Shown here: positions 29,371 to 37,735 of the stretch, one piece after another
Layout: the number at the start of each line of letters is the position of its first letter
Position numbering within the stretch: position 1 is the first letter of the stretch
From: Pelagibius sp.
GTDB lineage: Bacteria > Pseudomonadota > Alphaproteobacteria > Kiloniellales > Kiloniellaceae
DNA: 39,728 nucleotides
Direction of reading: 5' to 3'
Assembly: GCF_028289705.1 (NCBI RefSeq)
Contig: NZ_JANQOI010000047.1
Span: 1 to 39,728, forward strand
Notes under the pieces: generated by a model
What the model was told of the DNA's origin: nothing
Seen by the model: the letters and a program-made list of their open reading frames with translations, nothing else
Databases searched by the model: none
Translations under genes and position numbers: made by a program

Positions 29371-30336
29371 TCAGGATTCTTTGGCCTTCAACCGCTCGCG
29401 CCGGCTGATGTAGGCGGCACTGCCGACGATGATGGCCCCGCCCAGCAGCGACCAGGTATCTGGGAACTCGGCAAAGGCGAAATAGCCGATGGCACCGGCC
29501 CAGATCAGGCGCAGGAAATCGAGCGGCAGCACCAGCGTGGCGTCGGCGAGTTGCAGCGCGCGGGTCATGGCCAGGTGCCCGGCGGAGCCCAGACAACCGA
29601 TCAGGAACAGAAAGAAAAGCTGTTCCCAGGTCGGCGTGGACCAGACCCAGAGCGCCGGCAGGAACGTCAGAGCGGTCATCAGCACTGCATTCCAGGAAAC
29701 GATGCACAGCGGCGATTCGGTGGTCGAGAGGGACTTAACGACGATCATGGCAAGACCCCAGCAGGCCGAGGAGATCAGTACCATCCAGACATAGATATCG
29801 ATCTCCTGAAAGCCGGGCCGCAGCATGATGAGGGCACCGAGGAAACTGACGGCGATGGCGATGCTGCGCCGCAGCCTGATCACTTCGCCGAGAAAGATCA
29901 CCGCGCAGAGCGATGCGAAGACGATGCCGGTGAAGCTGAGCGCCGTCGCATCGGCGATGGGCACGAAGGCGAGCCCGGTGAACCAGAGGGTCATCGACAC
30001 AGCGCCGATGATGCCGCGGACGAGATGGGTGCCCGGCCGGCTGGTTTTCATCACCTCCCGGCCGCTGCGGAGGATCAGCGGCAGCAGAAAGAGCAGGCCG
30101 AAGAGGTTGCGGAAAAATGCCACCTCCAGAGTGTTCATGTCCTGCCCGACATGGCGCACCAGGGCATGCATGACCGAAAGGATCAGGGTCGACAGCGCCA
30201 TGAAGAGGATGCCGCTGACCTGCCGGCGCGCCGCCCGGCGCTCAGGCGTAGGTTCCTTCCCCTCTCCCGGCGGGCCGGGAAAATAGGCCTGCAGGCTGCC
30301 ACTGCGCATGGCGGGTAAGAAACGGGGGCGCCTCAT
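29371..30336 (-). CDS. EamA/DMT-family transporter
   Basis: 321 residues with ten predicted membrane helices in two EamA repeats. The first runs about residues 40-165 (ILFMALSTLILSVMHALVRHVG, VAFFRNLFGLLFLLPLIL, LWFTGLAFVPIADATALSFTGIVFASLCAVIFLGE); the second about 180-312 (WMVLISSACWGLAMIVVKSL, IGYFAFAEFPDTWSLLGGAIIVGSAAYIS). A cytoplasmic N-terminus of about 40 residues precedes it. Such proteins export or import amino acids and metabolites. It is 42 bp after the ferredoxin gene and is the last gene of the Rieske operon; a role in moving the substrate or a by-product is likely. Confidence 0.9.
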   Translation of the reverse strand: MRRPRFLPAMRSGSLQAYFPGPPGEGKEPTPERRAARRQVSGILFMALSTLILSVMHALVRHVGQDMNTLEVAFFRNLFGLLFLLPLILRSGREVMKTSRPGTHLVRGIIGAVSMTLWFTGLAFVPIADATALSFTGIVFASLCAVIFLGEVIRLRRSIAIAVSFLGALIMLRPGFQEIDIYVWMVLISSACWGLAMIVVKSLSTTESPLCIVSWNAVLMTALTFLPALWVWSTPTWEQLFFLFLIGCLGSAGHLAMTRALQLADATLVLPLDFLRLIWAGAIGYFAFAEFPDTWSLLGGAIIVGSAAYISRRERLKAKES

Positions 30337-30378
30337 GGGGTCGATAGGGATGAGGCGCGGGTCACGGGTCTCGGCGCG

Positions 30379-30702
30379 TTAGTCTTGGGTCTCAGGCGTG
30401 CGCACGAGCAGCCCGTCGAGGCTGTCGGCGATCTCGATCTGGCAGGACAGGCGGGAAGTCTCGGTCCGCGGCGCGGCGGCGAAATCCAGCATGTCGTCCT
30501 CGCCGGCTTCCCGCGCCGGCAGCTTGTCGATCCACGCGGGGTCGACATAGACGTGACAGGTCGCGCAGGCACAGGCACCGCCGCAGTCGGCCAGGATACC
30601 GGGAATGTTGTTGTTGCGCGCGCCTTCCATGACGCTGAGGCCGTTTGCCACATCGACGGTGCGCTCGGTGCCGTCGTGCTCGACATAGGTAATCTTGGTC
30701 AT
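30379..30702 (-). CDS. [2Fe-2S] ferredoxin, adrenodoxin/putidaredoxin type
   Basis: 107 residues from the ATG at 30702. Cluster ligands C40, C46, C49 and C87 in the C-x5-C-x2-C...C spacing of vertebrate-type ferredoxins ([17 protein letters not shown] and RLSCQIEI). This kind of ferredoxin shuttles single electrons from a CamA-like FAD reductase to a P450 or, in class IIA Rieske systems, to the oxygenase. No P450 gene is present. The reductase gene is 76 bp upstream and the Rieske oxygenase gene starts the same operon, so these three form one electron chain. Confidence 0.93.
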   Translation of the reverse strand: MTKITYVEHDGTERTVDVANGLSVMEGARNNNIPGILADCGGACACATCHVYVDPAWIDKLPAREAGEDDMLDFAAAPRTETSRLSCQIEIADSLDGLLVRTPETQD

Positions 30703-30778
30703 ACTCGTCCCGTATCTCCAGCCCGCTGCGTGGATTCGCGCGCGCTGCCCCCCGGCCTCGCCGCGCCCCGCTACGCTC

Positions 30779-32002
30779 TCACTTTGCCAGGGCCGCGCCA
30801 AGCGCCTTGAGGTCACTCTGCGGATCGGCAAGTGCTTCCGCGGGGGGCGACTCGCCTGCCTCGATCCAGCGCTTGCCCATCATATAGCTGCGCGGGTCGT
30901 TCATCGCATCCACCGCCAGCAGTTCGTCGCCCCGATAGTACCAGACAGACTGGGCCCGGGCCCCGCCGCCGGCGCGCACCACGGTCTTGTCGTAGCCGGC
31001 GGACAGCCCGGCAATCTGCAGCTTGACGTCGTACTGGTCCGACCAGAACCAGGGCCTCGCGCGATAGCCGGCCGTGCCGCCCATCATCGAGGCCGCGGTA
31101 GCCTCAGCCTGGTCGATGGCGTTGCCGACGCTTTCCAGACGCACCCGCCCGCCGCGATAGGGAAAGGAGGTGCAGTCGCCCGCCGCGAAGATGGCGGGGT
31201 CGGAGGTGCGGCCGTCACCGTCGACGCGGATACCGTTCTCCACCGCCAGCCCCGCCGCCTCGGCCAGGCCGGTCGACGGCCGGATGCCGATGCCGACCAC
31301 CGCGAAATCGATGTCCAGGCTGGTCCCGTCGGCAAAGCTTGCGGCAGAAACCCGCCCCTCGCCCGTCAGGCCGGTCACCGCCGTGCCCTCGCGCAGGTCC
31401 ACGCCGTGGGCGCGGTGCAGATCGGCGAAGAAGCCCGAGGTCGCCGGCGCCGCCACGCGTTGCAGAATGCGTTCAGCCATTTCGACCAGGGTCACCGCCA
31501 GGCCGCGCGCCGCCGCCACGGCGGCGATTTCCAGGCCGATGTAGCCGCCGCCGATCACCAGCACCCGTCTGCCCTCGACGAACTCCGCTGCCATGGCGTC
31601 CGCATCCGCCAGGGAGCGCAGGGTGTAGACCCCGGCCAGCGTCCCGCCGATCTCCCCGGGCAGGCGGATCGGATCGGAGCCGGTGGTGAGCGCGAGCTGG
31701 TCGTAGGCAAGGTTCTCGCCGTTGTCGAGGGCCACGGCCTTCGCGGAGCGGTCGATGGCGGTGACCGTCACGCCGCCGCGCAGCTCGATCCCCTGCTCGC
31801 CGTAGAAGGTTTCCGGGCGCAGATAAAGCCGCTCCGCGTCCAGTTCGCCCATCAGGTATTTCTTGGAGAGCGGCGGGCGCTGGTAGGGCGGCGCGTGCTC
31901 GCTGCCGATCAGCGTGATCGATCCGTCGTGGCCCAGCGCACGCAGCTTGGCCGCCAGGGACGCGCCCGCCTGTCCTGCTCCAACGATCACGATCCGCGAC
32001 AT
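30779..32002 (-). CDS. FAD/NAD-dependent ferredoxin reductase (CamA/ThcD-like)
   Basis: 407 residues. Pyridine nucleotide-disulfide oxidoreductase fold: FAD GxGxxG at 6-12 ([14 protein letters not shown]), an [16 protein letters not shown] segment typical of putidaredoxin/rhodocoxin reductases, a second NAD-binding [17 protein letters not shown] motif near 155, [13 protein letters not shown], and a reductase C-domain ([17 protein letters not shown]). It would take electrons from NAD(P)H to the adjacent ferredoxin, and so to the Rieske oxygenase at 34.5-35.9 kb. Whether it also serves the VanA-like oxygenase at 3.4 kb is open. Confidence 0.92.
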   Translation of the reverse strand: MSRIVIVGAGQAGASLAAKLRALGHDGSITLIGSEHAPPYQRPPLSKKYLMGELDAERLYLRPETFYGEQGIELRGGVTVTAIDRSAKAVALDNGENLAYDQLALTTGSDPIRLPGEIGGTLAGVYTLRSLADADAMAAEFVEGRRVLVIGGGYIGLEIAAVAAARGLAVTLVEMAERILQRVAAPATSGFFADLHRAHGVDLREGTAVTGLTGEGRVSAASFADGTSLDIDFAVVGIGIRPSTGLAEAAGLAVENGIRVDGDGRTSDPAIFAAGDCTSFPYRGGRVRLESVGNAIDQAEATAASMMGGTAGYRARPWFWSDQYDVKLQIAGLSAGYDKTVVRAGGGARAQSVWYYRGDELLAVDAMNDPRSYMMGKRWIEAGESPPAEALADPQSDLKALGAALAK

Positions 32003-32015
32003 GGCGGACTCCTCT

Positions 32016-33299
32016 CTAGGCCAGCCGCTGCTGGACCCAGAGCGCGGCGGCCAGCAGCCTGCGGTCGGCGCCGCGGCGGCCGACCAGTTGCACCGAGAGC
32101 GGCAACCCCTGCGGGCCGCTGCCGAAAGGAATGGAGATACACGGCATCCCCAGCAAGGTCCATGCGCGGCTGAACAGCGGATCGCCGGTGGCGCCCAGGC
32201 CTGCGGGTGCTTCGCCCGGCGCGGCGGGCGCGAGGATCACGTCGATGTCGGTGAAGAGCACATCCATGGCACGCACGGCCTGCGCCGTGATCCGCCGGGC
32301 TTCGTCATAGGCCTCGCGTGAGATGGCCAGACCGCCTTCCACCAGATCCGCGAAAGCCTCGCTGATCCCATCGCGGTGCCGGTGAAACTCGAAGGCCCGG
32401 GCCCGCGCCGTCTCGAAGGCCATAATGACCTTCTGGCACTCGGTGAGTTCGGCAAAGACCTCCGGATGCGCCTGCTCACCGGTCTCCGCGCCCTGGCCCG
32501 CCAGGGCCTCCAGGGCACGCTGGCAGACGTCACGCATCTCCAGCGAGCCTTCCCACCAATGGGGCCCGCGCATCAGCGCGATCCGTGGCGCGTCTTCGGC
32601 GAAGTCGTCGCCCAGCGCCGCCGGCTCGCGCGTCAGCACCGCGCCGGCCAGGGCCAGATCCTCCACCGTGCGGGCCAGCAGCCCCAGGGTGTCGAGGCTG
32701 GGCGACAGACCCATGACGCCCTGCAGGTCATAGGCGCCGAGGCTCGGCTTGTAGCCCAGGATCCCACAATAGGCGGCGGGCCGGATCAGCGAGCCCGCGG
32801 TCTGGGAGCCGAAGCCGAGCGGCGCCATATCGTCGGCCACGGCGGCGGCCGAGCCGCTGGAGGAGCCCCCGGGGGTATGGCCCGGGTTGCGCGGGTTCGC
32901 GGTCTTGCCGGGGTTGAAGTAGGCGAATTCGGTGGTGACGGTCTTGCCCAACGGCACCGCGCCGGCCTGGAGGAACAGCTCGACGCAACTGGCGTTGCGC
33001 GGCGGCTGAAACCCCTCGTAGATCGGCGAGCCCCAGCCGGTGGGGAAGTCGGCGGTGTCGATGATGTCCTTGATCGCAAAGGGAACGCCGTGGAGGGGGC
33101 CGGCGGCCGGACCGGCATCGGCAGCCCGTGCCGCTGCCAGCGCCTTCTCCGCGTCGAGATGGATGAAGGCGCCGACCTCCGGCTCGCGGGCCTCGATCCG
33201 CGCCAGGCAGGCGCGCATCACCGCTTCCGCGGAGAAATCGCCCCGCGCGATCCCGGCGGCGATTTCCGTGGCGCTCAGACTATTCAGGGGCTGCTCCAT
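32016..33299 (-). CDS. Amidase (amidase signature family)
   Basis: 427 residues. Amidase signature Ser-cisSer-Lys hydrolase: K77 in FAIKDIIDT, the G144-GSSSGSAA loop supplying the cis-Ser near 146-147, and the nucleophile S170 in GSQTAGSLIRPAAYCG. The tail PCISIPFGSGPQGLPLSVQLVG is also typical. Its ATG directly follows the stop of the DUF1116 gene (no bases between) and the reductase gene is 13 bp downstream. In this operon it probably cleaves a C-N bond of the substrate or of the oxygenase product, or an N-carbamoyl intermediate. Substrate not known. Confidence 0.92.
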   Translation of the reverse strand: MEQPLNSLSATEIAAGIARGDFSAEAVMRACLARIEAREPEVGAFIHLDAEKALAAARAADAGPAAGPLHGVPFAIKDIIDTADFPTGWGSPIYEGFQPPRNASCVELFLQAGAVPLGKTVTTEFAYFNPGKTANPRNPGHTPGGSSSGSAAAVADDMAPLGFGSQTAGSLIRPAAYCGILGYKPSLGAYDLQGVMGLSPSLDTLGLLARTVEDLALAGAVLTREPAALGDDFAEDAPRIALMRGPHWWEGSLEMRDVCQRALEALAGQGAETGEQAHPEVFAELTECQKVIMAFETARARAFEFHRHRDGISEAFADLVEGGLAISREAYDEARRITAQAVRAMDVLFTDIDVILAPAAPGEAPAGLGATGDPLFSRAWTLLGMPCISIPFGSGPQGLPLSVQLVGRRGADRRLLAAALWVQQRLA

Positions 33300-34502
33300 C
33301 TAACCCCCGAGCGCCGCCACCGCATCGCGGAAGGGGGCCGCCGGCATGTCGTAGATCCCGCCGCCGATGCGCCCCGCGTGACCTTCGCGGTCCAGCATTC
33401 CCAGGCCGACGACCGGACCGGCCCCGAGACCGGCGGCGGCCCGGGCGGTGATGCCGAGGCGGATGCCGAGAGCCTGAAAGCCCGGATGCTCAGCGGCCAG
33501 CAGACTTGCAACCCGCGCATCGCTGTCGGGCGGTAGATAGGGGCCGAGGCGCTGCATCTGTTCGGGCGACAGGTGGAAGGCCATGGCGCCGAGACCGAAG
33601 GCTTCCACCACCGCGCTGTCGCCGATGGCGCCCAGGGCGCGCTCCGCCGGAAGATCGACGTCCAGGGGACCCTTGGGCGGTCTCGCCGCCGCGGTGAACC
33701 AGCGCCCCGGCAGGCCGGAGACCTGAATGCCCACCGCCGCGCCGTTGCCGGCGGCCGCCGTGACAAAGCTCGACCCATCGATGCCCGAGGCCGCGGTCAT
33801 CATGCATTTCGTGGCGGCCATCCAGAGATTGAGGAACAGGCTGGGCGAGGAGGCCATGAACTCCAGAGTCCCGGCATCCTGAATACCGCCCGGCGTGTGC
33901 GCCTGAAGCTCGCCGACCAGCGCCTCGGTGGCGGCGATGGTGCGGCCATGGCAGTCGTCCCCGGCCTGCAAGCCGGCAACGGCCAGCGGAATCAGGGCTA
34001 TGCCCTCGCCGATGCCCTGCTGCAGGGTTTCGCAGAAGGGGCCGTTCAGCCAGCGAATGTGGTCCAGCACCGCCTGCTCGCGCAGGCCCAGACGCATCGA
34101 CGGGCGCGACCCGCCGTTGATGGGCGTATAGACCCGCGGCCCGTCACCCCCGGCGCTGCGGACCCCATGCAGCGGCATCGACGCGCTGACCACCGCCGCC
34201 AGGGGCGTCACCACGCCATGGTCCTGTGCCGGAGCCAGAACGATGTCGCCGGCGGCGATCATGGCCTCGGCGGCATCGAAGTCTTCGGCCAGGCCCTCGA
34301 AGACCGCCGCCACGCAGGCGGAGTTCAGGATCGGCCGGGTGATCTCCGCGGCCGAAGCGAAGGGCGGGCCGGCATGAAGCAGCACCTGCTTTTCCAGGCC
34401 CACCGCCGAGGCCGCTGGTTCCAAGCAATCCCACAGCGGCTGGCTTGCCGCCATCCGCTCGCAGGCCAGCCGGTCCGCCGGATGCAGAGCCTCCCCCGCC
34501 AT
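33300..34502 (-). CDS. DUF1116 protein, distant AllG (YlbE)-like
   Basis: 400 residues from ATG 34502 (GGGGGAG before it; an in-frame opening to 34700 is low-complexity). It aligns by eye along its length with AllG/YlbE, a subunit of oxamate carbamoyltransferase (AllFGH): VLLHAGPPF, ACVAAVFEGLAEDFDAAEAMIAAGDI, VVSASMPLHGV, FMASSPSLFLNLWMAATKCMM, AAAGNGAAVGIQVSGLPGRWFTAAARPPKG, and AIGDSAVVEAFGLGAMAF. Two blocks differ from AllG: PCHHVNAVGPMGG is PAQDHGVVTPLAA here, and NEGIGKVMRFGA is NGGSRPSMRLGL. The partner genes allF (fdrA) and allH (DUF2877) are absent, so it may have a different function. Flanked by a Rieske oxygenase (25 bp) and an amidase gene. Confidence 0.85.
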   Translation of the reverse strand: MAGEALHPADRLACERMAASQPLWDCLEPAASAVGLEKQVLLHAGPPFASAAEITRPILNSACVAAVFEGLAEDFDAAEAMIAAGDIVLAPAQDHGVVTPLAAVVSASMPLHGVRSAGGDGPRVYTPINGGSRPSMRLGLREQAVLDHIRWLNGPFCETLQQGIGEGIALIPLAVAGLQAGDDCHGRTIAATEALVGELQAHTPGGIQDAGTLEFMASSPSLFLNLWMAATKCMMTAASGIDGSSFVTAAAGNGAAVGIQVSGLPGRWFTAAARPPKGPLDVDLPAERALGAIGDSAVVEAFGLGAMAFHLSPEQMQRLGPYLPPDSDARVASLLAAEHPGFQALGIRLGITARAAAGLGAGPVVGLGMLDREGHAGRIGGGIYDMPAAPFRDAVAALGG

Positions 34503-34527
34503 GACGATCTCCCCCGTTTGTCGGCGT

Positions 34528-35946
34528 CTACAGAGCGCCGGATTGCCTTTGTTGGTCGTGCTCCTGCGGCGCGGCGCCCATCTGCGGCCCGCCTTGCCAG
34601 CTCGCCTCGTAATCCTCGAGCCCGCGCCGGATGAAGGCGGCACGCTCCTTGCCCTGAAGATGGTCCGCCGACATGTAGATCTCAGCAACCTTGTGGGCAA
34701 CCTCCTTCAGCAGGGCCGCATCGTCATGCCCCTCCTGCGCGGGGATGCGCAGCATGGTGTCGCCGCCATAGGTCGGGATCGTGCCGTTGAAGATCAGCGC
34801 CGGCTGGGCGGCGTCCTCGCCGGCCTGAACCGCCCGGATCGCGGCGCGCAGCGTGCGCCGCACCTTGGCCACGCCGCGGTCGGTGAAGCCCAGGTTCTCC
34901 CGGGCGTGGACGTTCTTGGGTCCCTGCGAGGCCCAGGCGTCGTAGTCGCCGGGGTCGCGCTGGCGCTGCTCGTAGGGGCGGTCACCGCCCTGTCCATAGA
35001 AGTCGGTCTTGCCGTAGCCCACCTCGTTCCGGTCAGTCAGGCCCTGCGGATCGTCGCCCTCGCGGAAGTGGCGCCAGGCGATGACCATGGTGTTGGTGTC
35101 GTCGATGGGCGTCACCCAGCGGCTCAGCCCGCAACGGCCGAAGTAGCGCGGCCCGTCGGGCACCGGAAAGTGGCCGCCGTTCTGCGTGAAGCTCGGCAGC
35201 ATTTTGTCGTGGATGCGCAGCCAGATGATGTCGCCCACCCGCCGCGTGTTGGTATAGAAGCTGCCGTAGGGCCGCTCGAAGAACTCGATGGCCGGCAACT
35301 CCGCGAAGGCATCGATGAACTGGGTGCGCACCGCCTTGGTGTGGAGATAGACCACGTGGAAGGGATCCCAGGCGTTCTCCATCACCTGCAGCCAGTTGCA
35401 GGGCGAGTTGATGAGGTAGGGGATCATCTCGTCGCCCTCCTCGTCGAAGGTATCGAAGACCGGGAAAGGCGGCATGCTTTCCTGCGGGCCCATGTAGGTG
35501 AAGGCCAAGCCCTTGAACTCGATCACCGGATAGGCGCCGAGACAGGCCTTGGTCTTGATCTGGCTGGCCGGGGGTTCGCAGGGCGTCTCCAGGATCGTGC
35601 CGTCGGGCGCATACTTCCAGCCGTGATAGCTGCAGCGGATGCCGCCCTCCTCGATGATACCGAACTCCAGCGACATGTTGCGGTGGGCGCAGTGAAGATG
35701 CACCAGCCCCAGGGTGCCGCCCTTCTCGCGGAACAGCACCAGATCTTCGCCCAGGACCCGCACCCGGAGGGGCAGATCGCCCACCTGATCGGTCATCGCA
35801 AAGGGCATCCAGTAGCGCCGCAGATACTCGCCGCAGGGCGTGCCCGGCCCCACGTCGGTCAGCTCGGGATCGGGCTCGGCGGTCCACACCTGCTGGCGCT
35901 CGTGTCCCCGGAAGCGGCCGCTGGGAATTGCGAACTCGGTTGTCAT
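34528..35946 (-). CDS. Rieske non-heme iron oxygenase, large (aromatic ring-hydroxylating type) alpha subunit
   Basis: 472 residues from ATG 35946 (GGAGAG 7 nt upstream). Rieske ligands C86-x-H88 and C105-x2-H108 (HCAHRN...CSYHGW). Mononuclear iron site E190-x3-D194-x2-H197-x4-H202 (MENAWDPFHVVYLH). Layout resembles the phthalate 4,5-dioxygenase/LigX group. Tail region is hydrophilic (GGPQMGAAPQEHDQQRQSGAL). No beta subunit gene is present, as in that homotrimeric group. First gene of a six-gene operon that also encodes the matching reductase and ferredoxin, so a complete class IIA oxygenase system. The substrate is not predictable; amidase and DUF1116 genes in the operon suggest a nitrogen-containing compound. 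Confidence 0.92.
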   Translation of the reverse strand: MTTEFAIPSGRFRGHERQQVWTAEPDPELTDVGPGTPCGEYLRRYWMPFAMTDQVGDLPLRVRVLGEDLVLFREKGGTLGLVHLHCAHRNMSLEFGIIEEGGIRCSYHGWKYAPDGTILETPCEPPASQIKTKACLGAYPVIEFKGLAFTYMGPQESMPPFPVFDTFDEEGDEMIPYLINSPCNWLQVMENAWDPFHVVYLHTKAVRTQFIDAFAELPAIEFFERPYGSFYTNTRRVGDIIWLRIHDKMLPSFTQNGGHFPVPDGPRYFGRCGLSRWVTPIDDTNTMVIAWRHFREGDDPQGLTDRNEVGYGKTDFYGQGGDRPYEQRQRDPGDYDAWASQGPKNVHARENLGFTDRGVAKVRRTLRAAIRAVQAGEDAAQPALIFNGTIPTYGGDTMLRIPAQEGHDDAALLKEVAHKVAEIYMSADHLQGKERAAFIRRGLEDYEASWQGGPQMGAAPQEHDQQRQSGAL

Positions 35947-36375
35947 CTTTAGACTCTCCACTCCTCAGATCTCGGACGGGCCGGGCGCTCCATCGGATGC
36001 AGCCTACCGCCTGCGACGGCGGTCGCGCATCGGGTCAGCCGGTGCAGCGGGGCGCGATGGCCACGACGGTCCCGTCTTGCGCCCTCCGGGCGCCACAAAG
36101 GCGCGCAAGGACACAGAATAAGGACGTCCAGCGGACCAATCTAAGGAAGGGTTCATATGATGAAAAGTGATATTTATTCCGAGCCAAATAACCAGAAATT
36201 ATAAACACCACAGCCTTGCCAGAGCGCTGCAACCGAACCACAAACCATAACCCTGGTGAATGTGGGATGTATGATAAATCAATTGACCACATGCATTGAT
36301 GGCCGAAGAATATTTGCCTGAGAATGGGTTGGCGTGTGGATCGGGCCTGCGCGTCGCCGGAAAAGTGAGGCGAGC
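35947..36375. promoter_or_regulatory. Divergent promoter region between the Rieske operon and the paralogue pair
   Basis: 429 bp without a supported gene. The half next to the Rieske gene is G/C-rich and includes a GGCGCCACAAAGGCGCGC segment at 36090-36107 that resembles decayed intergenic repeat sequence. About 36140-36320 is markedly A/T-rich, with GATATTTATTCC and AAATTATAAAC stretches, likely containing both promoters. No certain operator or -10/-35 pair is called. Confidence 0.4.
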
Positions 36376-37005
36376 ATGGGGGAACGCGCGCGCACAGCGG
36401 TCAACCGCGGACGCGTCGAGTGGACGGGCGACAATCCGGGGATCTATCTGAAAACAGAAGCGGGCGGCGACTGGACGGCGCTCGCCGTCTCGTTTCAGAT
36501 CACCCTGTCGCCCCACGGCCGCGGCCGGGCCATGGTGGTGCTGGGGTCGCCGGATGAGGCCGCGAGCTACCCCGACGCACCCAACCTCTGCATCACCGAC
36601 AACCCGCCACTGATGCACTATCTGATCGACGGTTTCCTGTCCAAGTTCCCAACCTTCCGGGGGCGTGCCGGCCTTGGCGCCATGCGCTTCCTGCCGCTCA
36701 CCGAGATCCTGCGGGAGGGCTCCTACGAGACCCGCTATGTCGAGACCATGAAGAGCAACGACACAAGCCTTGCGCTGACCTGGGGCGACCTGGGGGCGCC
36801 CTTTGCCGTCGAAGTCGCGCCGGAGCAGTCCGCCACCGGCGAACACGACATGTACTCCCTGTTCATGGAAGCCCGCTCCGGCGGGATTGCCGTCGACGGC
36901 CAGGTCCTCCCGGGCGAGATCGTCGAGCGGCCGTTCTTCGGAACGATGATGAGTTCGGCCTTTCTCGCCTTGTCCGAAACCTGGGTCACGCCCAACGCAA
37001 CTTAG
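36376..37005 (+). CDS. Conserved protein of unknown family, paralogue 1
   Basis: 209 residues from ATG 36376 (GAGG 5 nt upstream). No known domain, signal peptide or membrane helix seen. It is a clear paralogue of the next gene: both have VN-x-G-x3-W-x-G-x-NPGI-x-LK near residue 10-25, a SP-x-G-x-G-x-A segment, an N-x3-I....H-x-L-x-D-x-F block, W-x2-LG-x-P-x-A-x-E, EARS-x2-I-x-(V/I)DG-x2-LPG and a final SETW-(V/I)-x-P. Length is equal. Mixed alpha/beta, cytoplasmic by appearance. Position divergent from the Rieske operon and before a third repeat copy suggests it takes part in the same pathway, perhaps as an enzyme or ligand-binding pair. I do not recognise the function. Confidence 0.85.
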   Translation: MGERARTAVNRGRVEWTGDNPGIYLKTEAGGDWTALAVSFQITLSPHGRGRAMVVLGSPDEAASYPDAPNLCITDNPPLMHYLIDGFLSKFPTFRGRAGLGAMRFLPLTEILREGSYETRYVETMKSNDTSLALTWGDLGAPFAVEVAPEQSATGEHDMYSLFMEARSGGIAVDGQVLPGEIVERPFFGTMMSSAFLALSETWVTPNAT

Positions 37006-37047
37006 GGCCCAACGTAGTTTAGGGCCCTACACAATTTAAGGACCGCC

Positions 37048-37677
37048 ATGCCAATCCAGCCTGCCGTCAATCCCGGCGCGATCGACTGGTCCGGGGAGAA
37101 TCCGGGGATCCTGCTGAAGGAGGACCCCGACGGGCCCTTCAGTGCCATGGCGCTGTTCTTCCGCATCGCCTATTCGCCGGTGGGCCAGGGCGAGGCGCTG
37201 CTGCTGTTCGAAAAGCCGACAGTGGCCGAGAGCCTTCCGGCCGTGCGCAACGTGATGATCAGCACCAGCGAGGCCTTGGGTCATTTCCTTGCCGACAAGT
37301 TCATCGCAAAGCTCGCCGCTTTCGCCGAGGCGCCCGCTTTCGCCGCGATGCAGCACGTGCCGGCCCGCAATGTCCGCAGCGAGGGCGATCCCCTCGACCG
37401 CTACGCGGAGATCGTCGAGACCGAGGATTTCACGGTGGAACTGCGCTGGAGCGAGCTGGGCCCGCCCATCGCCCTCGAACTGCCGCCGAGCCTGACCGGT
37501 CCCAAGGACCGTGAACTCTTCACGGTGCTGGTGGAGGCCCGCTCGGCCACCATCCTGATCGACGGCGTAGCGCTGCCCGGCGTGCCCGTGCCGCGGGTCC
37601 AAGCCGGCATCGAGACCACCACGGCGTTCCTCTATTTCTCGGAGACCTGGATCGTCCCGGAAGCGCCGGCAGCCTGA
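37048..37677 (+). CDS. Conserved protein of unknown family, paralogue 2
   Basis: 209 residues from ATG 37048 (AAGGA 5-6 nt upstream), 42 bp after paralogue 1 and on the same strand, so in one operon. The same motifs as paralogue 1 are kept (INPGI-type start WSGENPGILLK, SPVGQGEA, GHFLADKF, ELRWSELGPPIALELPPS, LVEARSATILIDGVALPG, FLYFSETWIVP). By eye about one residue in three is identical. Strongest shared blocks are the ends, with a more variable middle. The equal size and tandem position suggest a gene duplication giving a heterodimer, or two enzymes with different substrates. No function assigned. Confidence 0.85.
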   Translation: MPIQPAVNPGAIDWSGENPGILLKEDPDGPFSAMALFFRIAYSPVGQGEALLLFEKPTVAESLPAVRNVMISTSEALGHFLADKFIAKLAAFAEAPAFAAMQHVPARNVRSEGDPLDRYAEIVETEDFTVELRWSELGPPIALELPPSLTGPKDRELFTVLVEARSATILIDGVALPGVPVPRVQAGIETTTAFLYFSETWIVPEAPAA

Positions 37678-37735
37678 CAGCCCAACCCAAAATGAAACCT
37701 TGTGCTTCAAAGGCTCCTACCCTCCACCCACACAA

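Noticed and set aside
30379-32002. P450 electron-transfer pair
   Set aside because: No P450 gene occurs in the window; a Rieske oxygenase is in the same operon, so it is the more likely partner.
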